Positions 48,099 through 56,012 of a DNA stretch of 64,000 nucleotides are shown piece by piece; positions within the stretch are counted from its first letter, which is position 1, and each line of letters opens with the position of its first letter. The notes beneath the pieces are model-generated. The model was given only the letters and a program-made list of their open reading frames with translations. It did no database searches and was not told where the DNA came from. Both the position numbers and the translations under genes were made by a program. Source of the DNA: Haloarcula marina (GTDB lineage Archaea; Halobacteriota; Halobacteria; Halobacteriales; Haloarculaceae); contig NZ_CP100405.1 in assembly GCF_024218775.1 (NCBI RefSeq), positions 124,001 to 188,000 on the forward strand. Direction: 5' to 3'.

Positions 48099-48475
48099 CT
48101 ACTCCTGCTCACCGAAGACACCCATTGCTTCCAGTTCGTCGAGTTCGTCCGCCGAGTATCCCAACTCAGCGAGCACCTCTCGGTGTGTTCCCCGAGAAGC
48201 GGCGGGGCCAACTCGAACCCGCTATCGGCGTTCGCGAATTTCAGTGGGTGTTCGATTACCGGACTCACCCCGAGTTCGGGGTGGTCTATCTCAGTGATAG
48301 CTCCCCGTGTGTCGATTTGTGGATTGTTCAGCGCTTCATCGACCTCGTAAACCGGGCCAGCAGGCACACCTCCTTCTTCGGTGATGATCTCGATACACTA
48401 CTCTATCGTCCCCTGGGTCAGCGTCTCTTCGAGTTCGGCTTCGAGCGCGTCTTGATAGGTCAGAAAACGCCCTTA
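48099..48475 (-). pseudogene. CoA-transferase (CaiB/BaiF) C-terminal remnant
   Basis: The remnant begins with FLTYQDALEAELEETLTQGTIE, then has an in-frame TAG (48400-48398). It continues with CIEIITEEGGVPAGPVYEVDEAL and HPELGVSPVIEHPLKFA. A frame change near 48180 leads to the normal end VLAELGYSADELDELEAMG and a TAG at 48099. The N-terminal two-thirds is absent. It is not a copy of the gene at 22.9 kb at close identity. Confidence 0.85.
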
Positions 48476-48536
48476 GCGCCCAGTCCCGCTGGTTGGTCAG
48501 CACCCTTATGGCGTCTGAAAAACAATCAATCGTTGT

Positions 48537-49190
48537 ATGTCAGACGATCCGATTTATCAGGAGACGGAACCACGTACTCGGAAGGGTCTTGCATCGTACT
48601 TCTATCGCCTGTCCAGAGCGCTTCGGCGCGGTGAGCCAGTCCCTGCCGACGAAGAGCAGTCAGTGACAGTCGATCCGGCCGCAGAATCCGACCTCACTGT
48701 CGACGTCACGCGGGACGGTGACGAAGTCAACCTCGATATCGGAATGTCGTGGACCGAGTCTGACGAGGGCGACATCGAGACGGACGTGACCGCCAGCAAG
48801 GCGACTTTCGAGCGGTACCAGGACACCGCTGATGAATGGCGGTGGCGACTGGTCCACAACAACGGCAACATCATCGCTGATTGTGGGGAGGGGTACGCTT
48901 CCAAGCAGAAAGCCACCCAAGGACTCGACAGCGTGAAAGAAAACGCACCCGGCGCACACATCCTCGACACGACAAAAGACGAGTCCACCGTCGAGAATCC
49001 GGAAACAGGCAGCGATGCAACCTTCGAACTGTTCACGGATTCCGCCGAGAAGTTCCGCTGGCGACTCGTCCACGACAACGGAGACATCATCGCCGACGGT
49101 GGCCAGGGATACGCATCGAAACAGAAGGCTACGCAGGGACTCCGCAGTGTGCAAACGAATGCTCGTGGTGCGCCTGTCGTCGACGAATAA
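48537..49190 (+). CDS. Amphi-Trp/DUF1508-type protein with two repeats
   Basis: 217 residues. Residues 1-80 resemble an amphi-Trp domain (ending NLDIGMSWTESDEGD). Two tandem repeats follow, each with a core FRWRLVHDNGDIIADGGQGYASKQKATQGL: residues about 92-142 and 160-215. This core matches the HVO_2922-type/DUF1508 fold, a small beta-rich dimeric unit. Function is unknown, though such proteins are common in haloarchaea. It is intact, unlike its upstream neighbours. Confidence 0.8.
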   Translation: MSDDPIYQETEPRTRKGLASYFYRLSRALRRGEPVPADEEQSVTVDPAAESDLTVDVTRDGDEVNLDIGMSWTESDEGDIETDVTASKATFERYQDTADEWRWRLVHNNGNIIADCGEGYASKQKATQGLDSVKENAPGAHILDTTKDESTVENPETGSDATFELFTDSAEKFRWRLVHDNGDIIADGGQGYASKQKATQGLRSVQTNARGAPVVDE

Positions 49191-49292
49191 CGAGCATACA
49201 CGCACGTATCCGCACGAGACACAGATTGAGGACACCGTCCCGCGATTGCACAGCAACGGACACCTCCGAAAGGCTACGCACAGTTTGGTGCC

Positions 49293-49335
49293 GTTAACCA
49301 ACAAAACTATCGTATAGGCTGCTTTGTTGGTTAAC
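49293..49335. repeat. TTAACCAAC inverted repeat, copy 2
   Basis: Perfect 13-bp arms: GTTAACCAACAAA (49293-49305) and TTTGTTGGTTAAC (49323-49335). The shared 9-bp core arms are 23 bp apart. The right arm ends 15 bp before the ATG at 49350, so it could control that gene. Confidence 0.85.
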
Positions 49336-49349
49336 ACGAAGCGAGACTC

Positions 49350-49664
49350 ATGTCTTACGACCCACCGACCCCACCAGCAGAACTGCCAGCCGAAGTCGTA
49401 GACACGCTCAACGGCTCGTCACCGGAGACCCTCACTCGCATCGCCCGGTACGCCGAGGAACTCGCGACGCACAAACGCCGAGAAGCACGGCTAGAGGCCG
49501 ACGAAGCGAACGAAGAATCCCCGGAGGACCGCCCCGATGGCGTCCCGTCGAAAGCGACAGTCACCGAGAAAGAGATCAATGGGAACCGGTACTACTACTG
49601 GCAGTGGCGCGACGGCGAGAAGATTCGCTCGCAGTACAAAGGCCCGGTGAACGACGACAGCTAA
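49350..49664 (+). CDS. Small conserved haloarchaeal protein next to the origin
   Basis: 104 residues. It has an acidic helical N-terminal part (ETLTRIARYAEELATHKRREARLEADEA) and a C-terminal beta unit NGNRYYYWQWRDGEKIRSQYKGPV, with the same aromatic-rich core as DUF6788-type proteins. The function of the family is not known. Its stop codon lies at the first iteron, so the gene abuts the replication origin. Confidence 0.72.
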   Translation: MSYDPPTPPAELPAEVVDTLNGSSPETLTRIARYAEELATHKRREARLEADEANEESPEDRPDGVPSKATVTEKEINGNRYYYWQWRDGEKIRSQYKGPVNDDS

Positions 49665-49913
49665 CAGCGGAACCAGTGGGGTGGCCACGTACCGCTAACA
49701 GCGGAAGTAGTGGGGTCACCTGCTCACTAACAGCGGAACCGATGGGGTGGCCACCTACCGCTAACAGCGGAAGTAGTGGGGTCACCTGCTCACTAACAGC
49801 GGAACCGGTGGGGTGGTGTGTTCGGATATACCGGCCGAGCGGCCCAAACGCGACCTGTTAACAGCGGAAGTGGTGGGGTAGTCGCGTATAGCTAACAGCG
49901 GAACCAGTGGGGT
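49662..49913 (+). repeat. Seven-iteron array (ORB-like) downstream of orc1/cdc6
   Basis: Seven copies of about 21 bp, consensus TAACAGCGGAACCAGTGGGG plus T, start at 49662, 49696, 49728, 49762, 49794, 49859 and 49893. The first five are 32-34 bp apart, in phase with the helix, and alternate AACCAG/GATG and AAGTAG centres. All have the same orientation. The last one overlaps the stop codon of orc1/cdc6. The terminal G-run is a feature of haloarchaeal origin recognition boxes. Confidence 0.92.
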
Positions 49914-51100
49914 CAGGGTGTCGAATCAAGTAGTTCGGACAAGCCTGCCTCCACGGACGAAATCGACTGTTCGAGTTCGTGCTCTTTGTACTTTCCACCG
50001 CCCTTCCCCCTGTTGTACTCCGTCGACGAGATGATGCCCAGTTGATCAAGTTCACCGAGGTAATCGCGCACCGAGCGCTCGGACACCGGGTCCATTCCCT
50101 CCTCGGTTGCGACGTGCTGATACGCTTCGAGGATGTCTTTCGTTCGTGCCGGAGTTTGCTCTCGCTCTGCCAAGAGCGTCAGCGCGTAGAGGACGAGTTG
50201 CCCGTGGTCGGAGTAGTTCCGAATCCCTTCGACGACCTGGTCGGTCTGCAGGCGCTTTCGCGCGTTGCGAACGTGTCGCTCGGAAACATTTTCGTCGTTG
50301 TTCTCCCGTGCGAGGTCACCTGCTTCGAGCAGTAGGTCCAGCGCCTGCCGGGCGTCACCGGAGTCTTTCGCGCCGTAGGCCGCACACATCTCGATGACCC
50401 CCTGGTCCAACACGTCGTCCTTGAACGCGACCGCTTCGCGTTGTTCCAGGACGAGTTGCAGTTCCCCGGCATCGTACGCCGAGAACGAGACTTCCTTTTC
50501 ACAGAGGCTGGAGCGGACTTTCGACGAGAGTTGGTTGCGGAAGTCGAGGTCGTTCGAGATACCGATGACACCGAGTTTCGCCTCGGTAACGTCGCCGTTA
50601 GAACGCGCACGGGGGAGTTTATACAGGAGCGAGTCGTCTCTTATGTGGTCGACTTCGTCCAGAACGATGAGCACGGTCCCACCGACGTTGTCGAGTTCCT
50701 CGAACAGGAACTGATAGACCGACGCCTGGGGATACCCCGTGTTCGAGATTTGGTCGGCGGGGTCGCGAAGTTCGTTCACCAACGCGACGGCGACCTGATA
50801 GCTGGAGTTGAGGCCGTCGCAGTTTATTTCGATCGTGTGCAGGTCCAACGGTTCGACCTCTTCGGCGTCGCGTTCGAGTGCGTGTAACAGGTACCGTGTC
50901 GCGGCGGTCTTTCCGACGCCGCTCTTACCGTAGAGGAAGATGTTGGAAGGACTCTCGTTGTTGATCACCGGCTGGAGAGCCGCGTGATATCGTTGCAGTT
51001 CCTCGTCGCGCCCGACGAGTTCGTCGGGAGTCCATTCCTCGAGTAGCGCCTCCCGCTTCTCGAAGATGGAAGAGGAGGGAGTGAACGTGAGGTCGCTCAT
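49913..51100 (-). CDS. Orc1/Cdc6 replication initiator
   Basis: 395 residues from the ATG at 51100; the longer frame to 51184 runs into the iterons. The AAA+ core has Walker A GKSGVGKT (58-65), Walker B LIVLDEVD (about 144-151) and sensor 1 GVIGISND. The C-terminal winged helix (about 310-380) contacts origin boxes. In archaea the initiator binds recognition boxes beside its own gene. Here iterons flank both ends, so this is very probably the origin of the replicon. The iterons upstream lie within the promoter region, so self-control is likely. Confidence 0.95.
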   Translation of the reverse strand: MSDLTFTPSSSIFEKREALLEEWTPDELVGRDEELQRYHAALQPVINNESPSNIFLYGKSGVGKTAATRYLLHALERDAEEVEPLDLHTIEINCDGLNSSYQVAVALVNELRDPADQISNTGYPQASVYQFLFEELDNVGGTVLIVLDEVDHIRDDSLLYKLPRARSNGDVTEAKLGVIGISNDLDFRNQLSSKVRSSLCEKEVSFSAYDAGELQLVLEQREAVAFKDDVLDQGVIEMCAAYGAKDSGDARQALDLLLEAGDLARENNDENVSERHVRNARKRLQTDQVVEGIRNYSDHGQLVLYALTLLAEREQTPARTKDILEAYQHVATEEGMDPVSERSVRDYLGELDQLGIISSTEYNRGKGGGKYKEHELEQSISSVEAGLSELLDSTP

Positions 51101-51177
51101 TGGGATAACTCCGTAACGAACCAACTTAACCTTTGGTTCCGTTGCTTCCGCTGTTGAGGGAGGTTTATATACTACCG

Positions 51178-51435
51178 GCCCCACAAGTTCCGCTGTTAGC
51201 TGATGGGTGCTGGAATGGGGTGGGTCACACCCACCCCACTGGTTCCGCTGTTAGATCTAGAGAGTGTGTCGTAACTATCCTCAGCAGGCTGAATAAGTTT
51301 CTAGAGCTAGTGAATAAGTATAAGTATACGGAGAAGAAAACAAACCCGTATGCTGTTTTTCACGAGATGACAAAACACCCCCTGACATGGGGGTGGTGCT
51401 GTCTATCTCTGCGCTAACAGCGGAAGTAGTGGGGT
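51178..51435. other. Candidate replication origin: inverted iterons around an AT-rich segment
   Basis: Two iterons in minus orientation (51178-51198, 51233-51253) and one in plus orientation (51415-51435) flank about 160 bp. This includes an AT-rich stretch at about 51290-51350 (AATAAGTTTCTAGAGCTAG and following). The arrangement resembles haloarchaeal origins, where inverted boxes flank the unwinding element upstream of orc1/cdc6. Confidence 0.8.
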
Positions 51436-51521
51436 GGGGGTGTTCTTATCTCGGGCCACTTCTGGCGAAACGTTTCCTGTTCATCATCTCTTCACCGTTC
51501 TCCATGACTATCCCACTTCGT

Positions 51522-51561
51522 TTAACCAACGGATATATGCACATCAGAATCTGTTGGTTAA
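51522..51561. repeat. TTAACCAAC inverted repeat, copy 3
   Basis: Arms TTAACCAAC (51522-51530) and GTTGGTTAA (51553-51561) are 22 bp apart. The right arm contains the stop codon of the PolB fragment, as the half-site at 53311 does for the full PolB gene. Confidence 0.85.
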
Positions 51562-51945
51562 CCTCTCCTCGACTCTGAGAACGCGCGCAACGAGGGTTGC
51601 TCTGTTTCAGATAGTTCTCGTCGAATCTCTGTCCGATCCCACCCCAACGGTGAGCGGACACTCTCGACAGCTCGAATGAGTCGAGTCTCGTAGTACGAGG
51701 GGTCGTACGCCTCTATCTCCTCGTGGGCCAACGCGACCCGTTCTCGCGAGCCCTTCTTATGATTGACGACCACGTACTTGATGTCCTGTCCGGCGTGTAC
51801 GGTGAAGTCCTGCTCACGAGTTCGCTTCAGCGCCGCGACGTGCTGTGTGTTCTGCGTGTATCCTTCCAGCGGCTTGGAGACACGATTTCGTTGGCCGATC
51901 TGTTCACTCGGCACCGCTCCAGCGAAGACTGGTGGGAGACCATCC
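51558..51945 (-). pseudogene. PolB C-terminal fragment
   Basis: About 120 residues, from SEQIGQRNRVSKPLEG to the end, align almost without gaps with the C-terminus of the full PolB at 53.3-55.5 kb (PDQLVERNRVSKPLEG; GWDRTEIRRELSE versus GWDRTDIRRELAD). The rest of the gene is missing. The sequence differs enough to be an old paralog or a different plasmid's copy rather than a recent duplication. Confidence 0.88.
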
Positions 51946-51994
51946 CGTCGAAAGTAGCATGTACCTGATTCCGGGTTTTCTTCTCGGACAACCA

Positions 51995-52090
51995 TTAGCT
52001 GAAAGTAGGTGCTGTATCCCCTCCCTGCTCGCGCCTTCCCTTCGGTCGGCGCTCGCTGAGGAAGGGGGCTTAGCGCCTACTTTCAGCTAA
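51995..52090. mobile_element. 96-bp palindromic element with perfect 15-bp ends
   Basis: Ends TTAGCTGAAAGTAGG (51995-52009) and CCTACTTTCAGCTAA (52076-52090) are perfect inverted repeats. The interior is also hairpin-rich. Its centre is nearly identical to 58780-58859 beside the IS200/IS605 element. It looks like a nonautonomous element of the kind moved by IS200/IS605 transposases; palindrome-associated elements are known in haloarchaea. Confidence 0.7.
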
Positions 52091-52186
52091 AGACGCGGGT
52101 TTCCGCCTCGCTTTCATTATGAATTCCACAACTTGTTTCGAGAGAATACACCAGCCATCGCTTTGAGAGGCAAGTCTATGGAAAGC

Positions 52187-52633
52187 TCAATCCTCCCAGA
52201 GCGATTGGATACGTCCCTCGATGGCATCAAGAACCGTAGAATAGACATCCAGCGGATGGCGCGATGACAGTGACAGGTCGGTAGCCTCTACTGCAGTTGG
52301 TGGTTGATGAAAGTGCAGTCGTGCGTTGTGTGGATTGGGATGGCGGTCCCAGCGACACTCCCATCGGCTATCATCCTGGTGCGTTTCGACGTAGTGGAAC
52401 GAGAAATCTCCCGTGGTAAACCAGCGAATATCGACACGGGTAGCTACGACGGTCTCAGGATACTGTCCCGCGTCAACGAGGGCATGAAGAAGGCGAGGTT
52501 CGTAGGTGTCTGGATCGAATTCCGTCTCCACAATGAGTGCCTCAGTTCGAAGGTTACGGTCCAAGAGCTGTAGCGTCTGTCGATCGGGTGGACCTGGCGA
52601 CCCTGAATTCGAGTCTGCTGGGTCCGGCTTCAT
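52187..52633 (-). CDS. Putative toxin-like protein (DUF6516-like)
   Basis: 148 residues. The central part reads WFTTGDFSFHYVETHQDD followed by WECRWDRHPNPHNARLHFHQPP. This order, a YHY-like strand then RWD-x-HP-x-H-x-H, resembles DUF6516 proteins, which are found in toxin-antitoxin-like pairs. It starts one base after the stop of an HTH protein gene. Toxicity is inference only. Confidence 0.6.
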   Translation of the reverse strand: MKPDPADSNSGSPGPPDRQTLQLLDRNLRTEALIVETEFDPDTYEPRLLHALVDAGQYPETVVATRVDIRWFTTGDFSFHYVETHQDDSRWECRWDRHPNPHNARLHFHQPPTAVEATDLSLSSRHPLDVYSTVLDAIEGRIQSLWED

Positions 52634-53161
52634 CTATGCCGGGATGAGATGTCCGTCGTTCTCTGCGAGCTGACGGGCGAGTTCATATAGTCGAATATCT
52701 CGAATAATTCCACGCCACTCACTGACTGCAGCCATCCGGTCATGAATGGTCTCGTGGCTATCGTCATCGTATACGCTCACAGTAGTTGGATCGGTAGCAT
52801 CAAATTCGTCTTCATACTTGGCTCGTTCTTCTTCAAGTTCACCCACCCGGTTGATAATCTCTTCAACAGTCAGTTCGTCGGCAATCCGGCTCGCATCTTG
52901 CCATTCAAGATATCCCTCGTTGCGTTCGTACTGCATGGGTCGACCGTCGCGGCTCACACTGACGATACCCATGTCTACCAATCGGTCAAGATGCTTTTTC
53001 GCAGTGTTTGGGGAGCAGTCGGCGATATCTGCAATCTTCGCTGCTGGGATGGGTGAGGTGATCCCCATAGCAACGTCGTAGACACGGCTGAACGTATCTT
53101 CTCCCTGCTGCCACCGGCGTTCGGTGGCTGAGGGTTCCGGCGCGGGGTCAAACTCTGTCAT
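52634..53161 (-). CDS. Winged-helix protein, probable antitoxin/regulator partner
   Basis: 175 residues. The winged helix covers about residues 20-75 (TSPIPAAKIADIADCSPNTAKKHLDRLVDMGIVSVS). A long charged helix follows (EEIINRVGELEEERAKYEDEFDA), and the C-terminal helix ends LYELARQLAENDGHLIPA. Its stop directly abuts the start of the 148-residue protein, so the pair is co-translated. Regulation of its own promoter would be usual for such pairs. Confidence 0.72.
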   Translation of the reverse strand: MTEFDPAPEPSATERRWQQGEDTFSRVYDVAMGITSPIPAAKIADIADCSPNTAKKHLDRLVDMGIVSVSRDGRPMQYERNEGYLEWQDASRIADELTVEEIINRVGELEEERAKYEDEFDATDPTTVSVYDDDSHETIHDRMAAVSEWRGIIRDIRLYELARQLAENDGHLIPA

Positions 53162-53315
53162 AGACGCTACTACAAGTTCGAGCGCAATATATCTTTGCGA
53201 GGTTCAAATATATGCGCTATACTCAACGAGATAAATCCTCTACCGAAGCAATATGCTCAGTCACTGGCCACAGGAGTGTGAAAGTATTAACCTACCTTGA
53301 GAGAGACATTGTTGG

Positions 53316-55466
53316 TTAACAAAAGTCTCTCAGTCTCCTCGTAGTCGTATCAGCGAGCTCCCGTCGAATATCTGTCCGATCCCAACCCTTTGGAGAGAGT
53401 ATACTCTCGACCGCTCGAACGAGTTGTGTCTCGTAGTACTCGGGATCGTATTCCTCAACCTCTTCGTGTGCTAATGCGACACGGTCCCGAGATGATTTTT
53501 GATCGTCGACGACCACGTACTCGATATCCTGTCCTGGATGGACACTCAATTCTTGATCTCGTGCTCGTTTGAGCGCGGCCACATTTTGCGTGTTCTGGGT
53601 ATACCCTTCCAGTGGTTTTGAGACTCGATTCCGTTCGACGAGTTGGTCGGGAGCAACCTCCCCGGAATGCAGGCTCGCAATCGCTGCTTTGAGCTGGCAG
53701 ATGACTGCGTCGGGAGACCGTGTCTCATCAAGGACCTCTAGACACTCCCGCTGTACCGCTTCGATGAACGGCGGTGTCGACCGCTGACGAGCTTCGATGC
53801 CTCTGACCTTGAAGCCACCGTCGACAGCGACTTTCCCGAAGTATTTCGTCAACGCGCCAGCGTCGCTCTCGCGCTGCGGCACGAACGCCACCCAGTCGTA
53901 GTGGGCTTCGTGTTCGAGCCGAATCTCGACTTCCTCGGTAATGTCCGTCGCGACCCTCTCGAGGTCCTCACAATCCTCGTTGTCGACGCCGGGGTCCGGG
54001 GTCACCCAGATGGAGTCGACGATGCCGTGGACGACGCGCCAGCCGCCAGCCTCCAGCCGCTGTTTCGCCGTCAGCAGAATCTCGCGAGCGAACGCGTTGA
54101 TCGCCTCGTGGCACTCGATGCGCCCGAATTTCGCGTTGCTGAACCCCTGATACCCGAAGCAGGCGACGAGGATCCACTTCAGCGCACCCGACCGACCTTC
54201 GAGTTCCGCGAGTCGCTCCTCATCGGGGTCGTCCCGCTCGTTCTCGCGACGGATGGCGGCCTTGATCTCGTCGCGAGCGTCGATGATCGGCTGTAGCACG
54301 TCGACGAGGTAGCCCCGGTCGTCGCAGATGGCGTATCCGAGCCCAGGAACGTCGTCGCGGTCGCGGTGGCACTCACAACGAATGACGTCCGGCGAGACAT
54401 TTTGGGTACAGATGATGTTCGGGTACAACGAGGAGAAGTCGAGTTCGTGAACGTTCTCGTGGAAACCGACCTCCGGCGCGAAGATGAACCCGCCGCGGTC
54501 GGCGTCGTGCAACGTGGCCATCGACTTGTAGAACTCGTGGCGCCAGGAGTTCCACGGGACGAGGACGCCGCGGTCGTGGGCCTCACAGATCTGAATCGCC
54601 GTGAGTACGTTCCCGATCGACGCCCAGGCGAGTTCCTGGACGGGCTTTTTCGAGCGCGACACGAGGTCGAGGACGCCCTCGAGGTTCGTCTCCCCGTAGA
54701 AGAACGTGTTCGACTCGTCGATGATCGCCCGACCGGGTACGTTGTACCGCGCCGGGGAGTGGCCGACACGACCGTAGCTCGCGTACGTCGACCGGCTGGC
54801 GAGTTGCTGGTAGTCGACGTCCGGCAACCGACTCAGCGAGAAGTCGTCGACGCCGGCGGCCGTCGCCATCTCGTAGAGGGTCGGGACGATCTCGCTCGTC
54901 GAGCAGACTAGCACGTCCGGATCGTGGGCTTCGAGCGCTGCTTGGACGACCGACAGAAGCTCCGTCGGCGAGCCGGTGACGGTTTCACCGGCGACGGACA
55001 GTTCCCCGTAGACGTCGTTGCTCGTTTCGGTCACTGGAACGCCGAGCCGGAGCGTCGACAGCTCGCTCGCTGGCGTCGGGTCGACGCCGTTCTCCAGACA
55101 GTATCGGAACTCTCGCGAGAAGTCGACGTTGAAACAGGCGAGATTCCCGACTGGATAGTCCGACAGTTGGCGTGCCTGCCGAGCGAGCGGGGTGACGCGG
55201 TCGACGTGGACGACGTCGACGGCGAGGACTGTCTCCTCATCCCGTCGAAATCCGGGGCGTTGTGTAACCATCTCGGTCGCGACGACGTCTGGGTGCTGGT
55301 CGTACACCGACTGGAGTGCCGTGAGGTCGATGTCCTCTCCCGGGTCGCGAGCGCCGACGTAGAAGCGTGGGGTGTAGTCCTCACGTTCGGTCGCGACAGC
55401 GCCGTCGGCGGTTGCCTCCCACTCCAAGATGCGGCCATCGTCGAGAAAGTCGATGGTGAACGGCAT
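53316..55466 (-). CDS. polB: Family B DNA polymerase, plasmid type, without recognisable exonuclease motifs
   Basis: 716 residues. Polymerase motif A is ELDFSSLYPNI (Asp343) and motif B runs from Lys430 (KWILVACFGYQG). Motif C reads HGIVDSIW instead of YGDTDS, so only Asp484 remains of the usual Asp-x-Asp. In known enzymes the second Asp is the metal ligand, so activity is possible. The N-terminal part lacks the exonuclease DxE and NxxxFD motifs, which suggests no proofreading. It lies 2.2 kb from the origin and probably serves replicon copying or repair. A fragment of a second PolB lies next to the origin. Confidence 0.9.
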   Translation of the reverse strand: MPFTIDFLDDGRILEWEATADGAVATEREDYTPRFYVGARDPGEDIDLTALQSVYDQHPDVVATEMVTQRPGFRRDEETVLAVDVVHVDRVTPLARQARQLSDYPVGNLACFNVDFSREFRYCLENGVDPTPASELSTLRLGVPVTETSNDVYGELSVAGETVTGSPTELLSVVQAALEAHDPDVLVCSTSEIVPTLYEMATAAGVDDFSLSRLPDVDYQQLASRSTYASYGRVGHSPARYNVPGRAIIDESNTFFYGETNLEGVLDLVSRSKKPVQELAWASIGNVLTAIQICEAHDRGVLVPWNSWRHEFYKSMATLHDADRGGFIFAPEVGFHENVHELDFSSLYPNIICTQNVSPDVIRCECHRDRDDVPGLGYAICDDRGYLVDVLQPIIDARDEIKAAIRRENERDDPDEERLAELEGRSGALKWILVACFGYQGFSNAKFGRIECHEAINAFAREILLTAKQRLEAGGWRVVHGIVDSIWVTPDPGVDNEDCEDLERVATDITEEVEIRLEHEAHYDWVAFVPQRESDAGALTKYFGKVAVDGGFKVRGIEARQRSTPPFIEAVQRECLEVLDETRSPDAVICQLKAAIASLHSGEVAPDQLVERNRVSKPLEGYTQNTQNVAALKRARDQELSVHPGQDIEYVVVDDQKSSRDRVALAHEEVEEYDPEYYETQLVRAVESILSPKGWDRTDIRRELADTTTRRLRDFC

Positions 55467-55632
55467 GTGTTATTACATCCTCCTAACACCTTACAGAACA
55501 ACCGAACGGCCGATAAGCCATGGCGTGTCGCTTCCGGATTTCGGCAAAAGGGTGTCACGAAGACTCTCGACGGCAGATTTTGGCTCCCTGTCGACAGCTT
55601 CCGGACCGCTTTCCGGAATCTACCAGCTAGTA

Positions 55633-55673
55633 TTAATCAACAGTATTTGACTATTGCCGCGGATGTTGGTTAA
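55633..55673. repeat. TTAACCAAC inverted repeat, copy 4
   Basis: Arms TTAATCAAC (55633-55641, one mismatch) and GTTGGTTAA (55665-55673) are 23 bp apart. It lies 167 bp upstream of the PolB start. Confidence 0.75.
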
Positions 55674-56012
55674 TATAGCTATAACTTCGACGATTGACAT
55701 TGTTCGGATTTTATTTCTGCCCCTCTGGATCTGTTAAACCCCTCAGAAGCTGATACAAACGGTGTGCTGAAGATAGAGGGTACATTCACCAGATCATGTT
55801 GATTGTCCTATTCAATGTGACCTGAATAGGATGAGCATTTCCGCTCTCTGTGCTCGGAGCTGGGAGAGGGGAGATGTCGGCAGTTGTGTCTGTGCACCAA
55901 GGGCTGTCGGATCGTCCGATACGACGAGTTACTCTCCGTTCACTAGAGTGCTGTTTCCCGCCCGCCGCGAGCCACCTTACGTGTTTATCGTTCACCTCAT
56001 CGAATCTTTCGT
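55674..56012. other. Intergenic stretch
   Basis: About 340 bp between the fourth inverted repeat and the CPBP protease gene. No gene seen. Confidence 0.5.

Noticed and set aside
53287-53319. Fifth full copy of the TTAACCAAC inverted repeat
   Set aside because: Only the right arm is intact. The nearest left-arm-like sequence (TTAACCTAC) is at the wrong distance (15 bp), so it is counted as a half-site.
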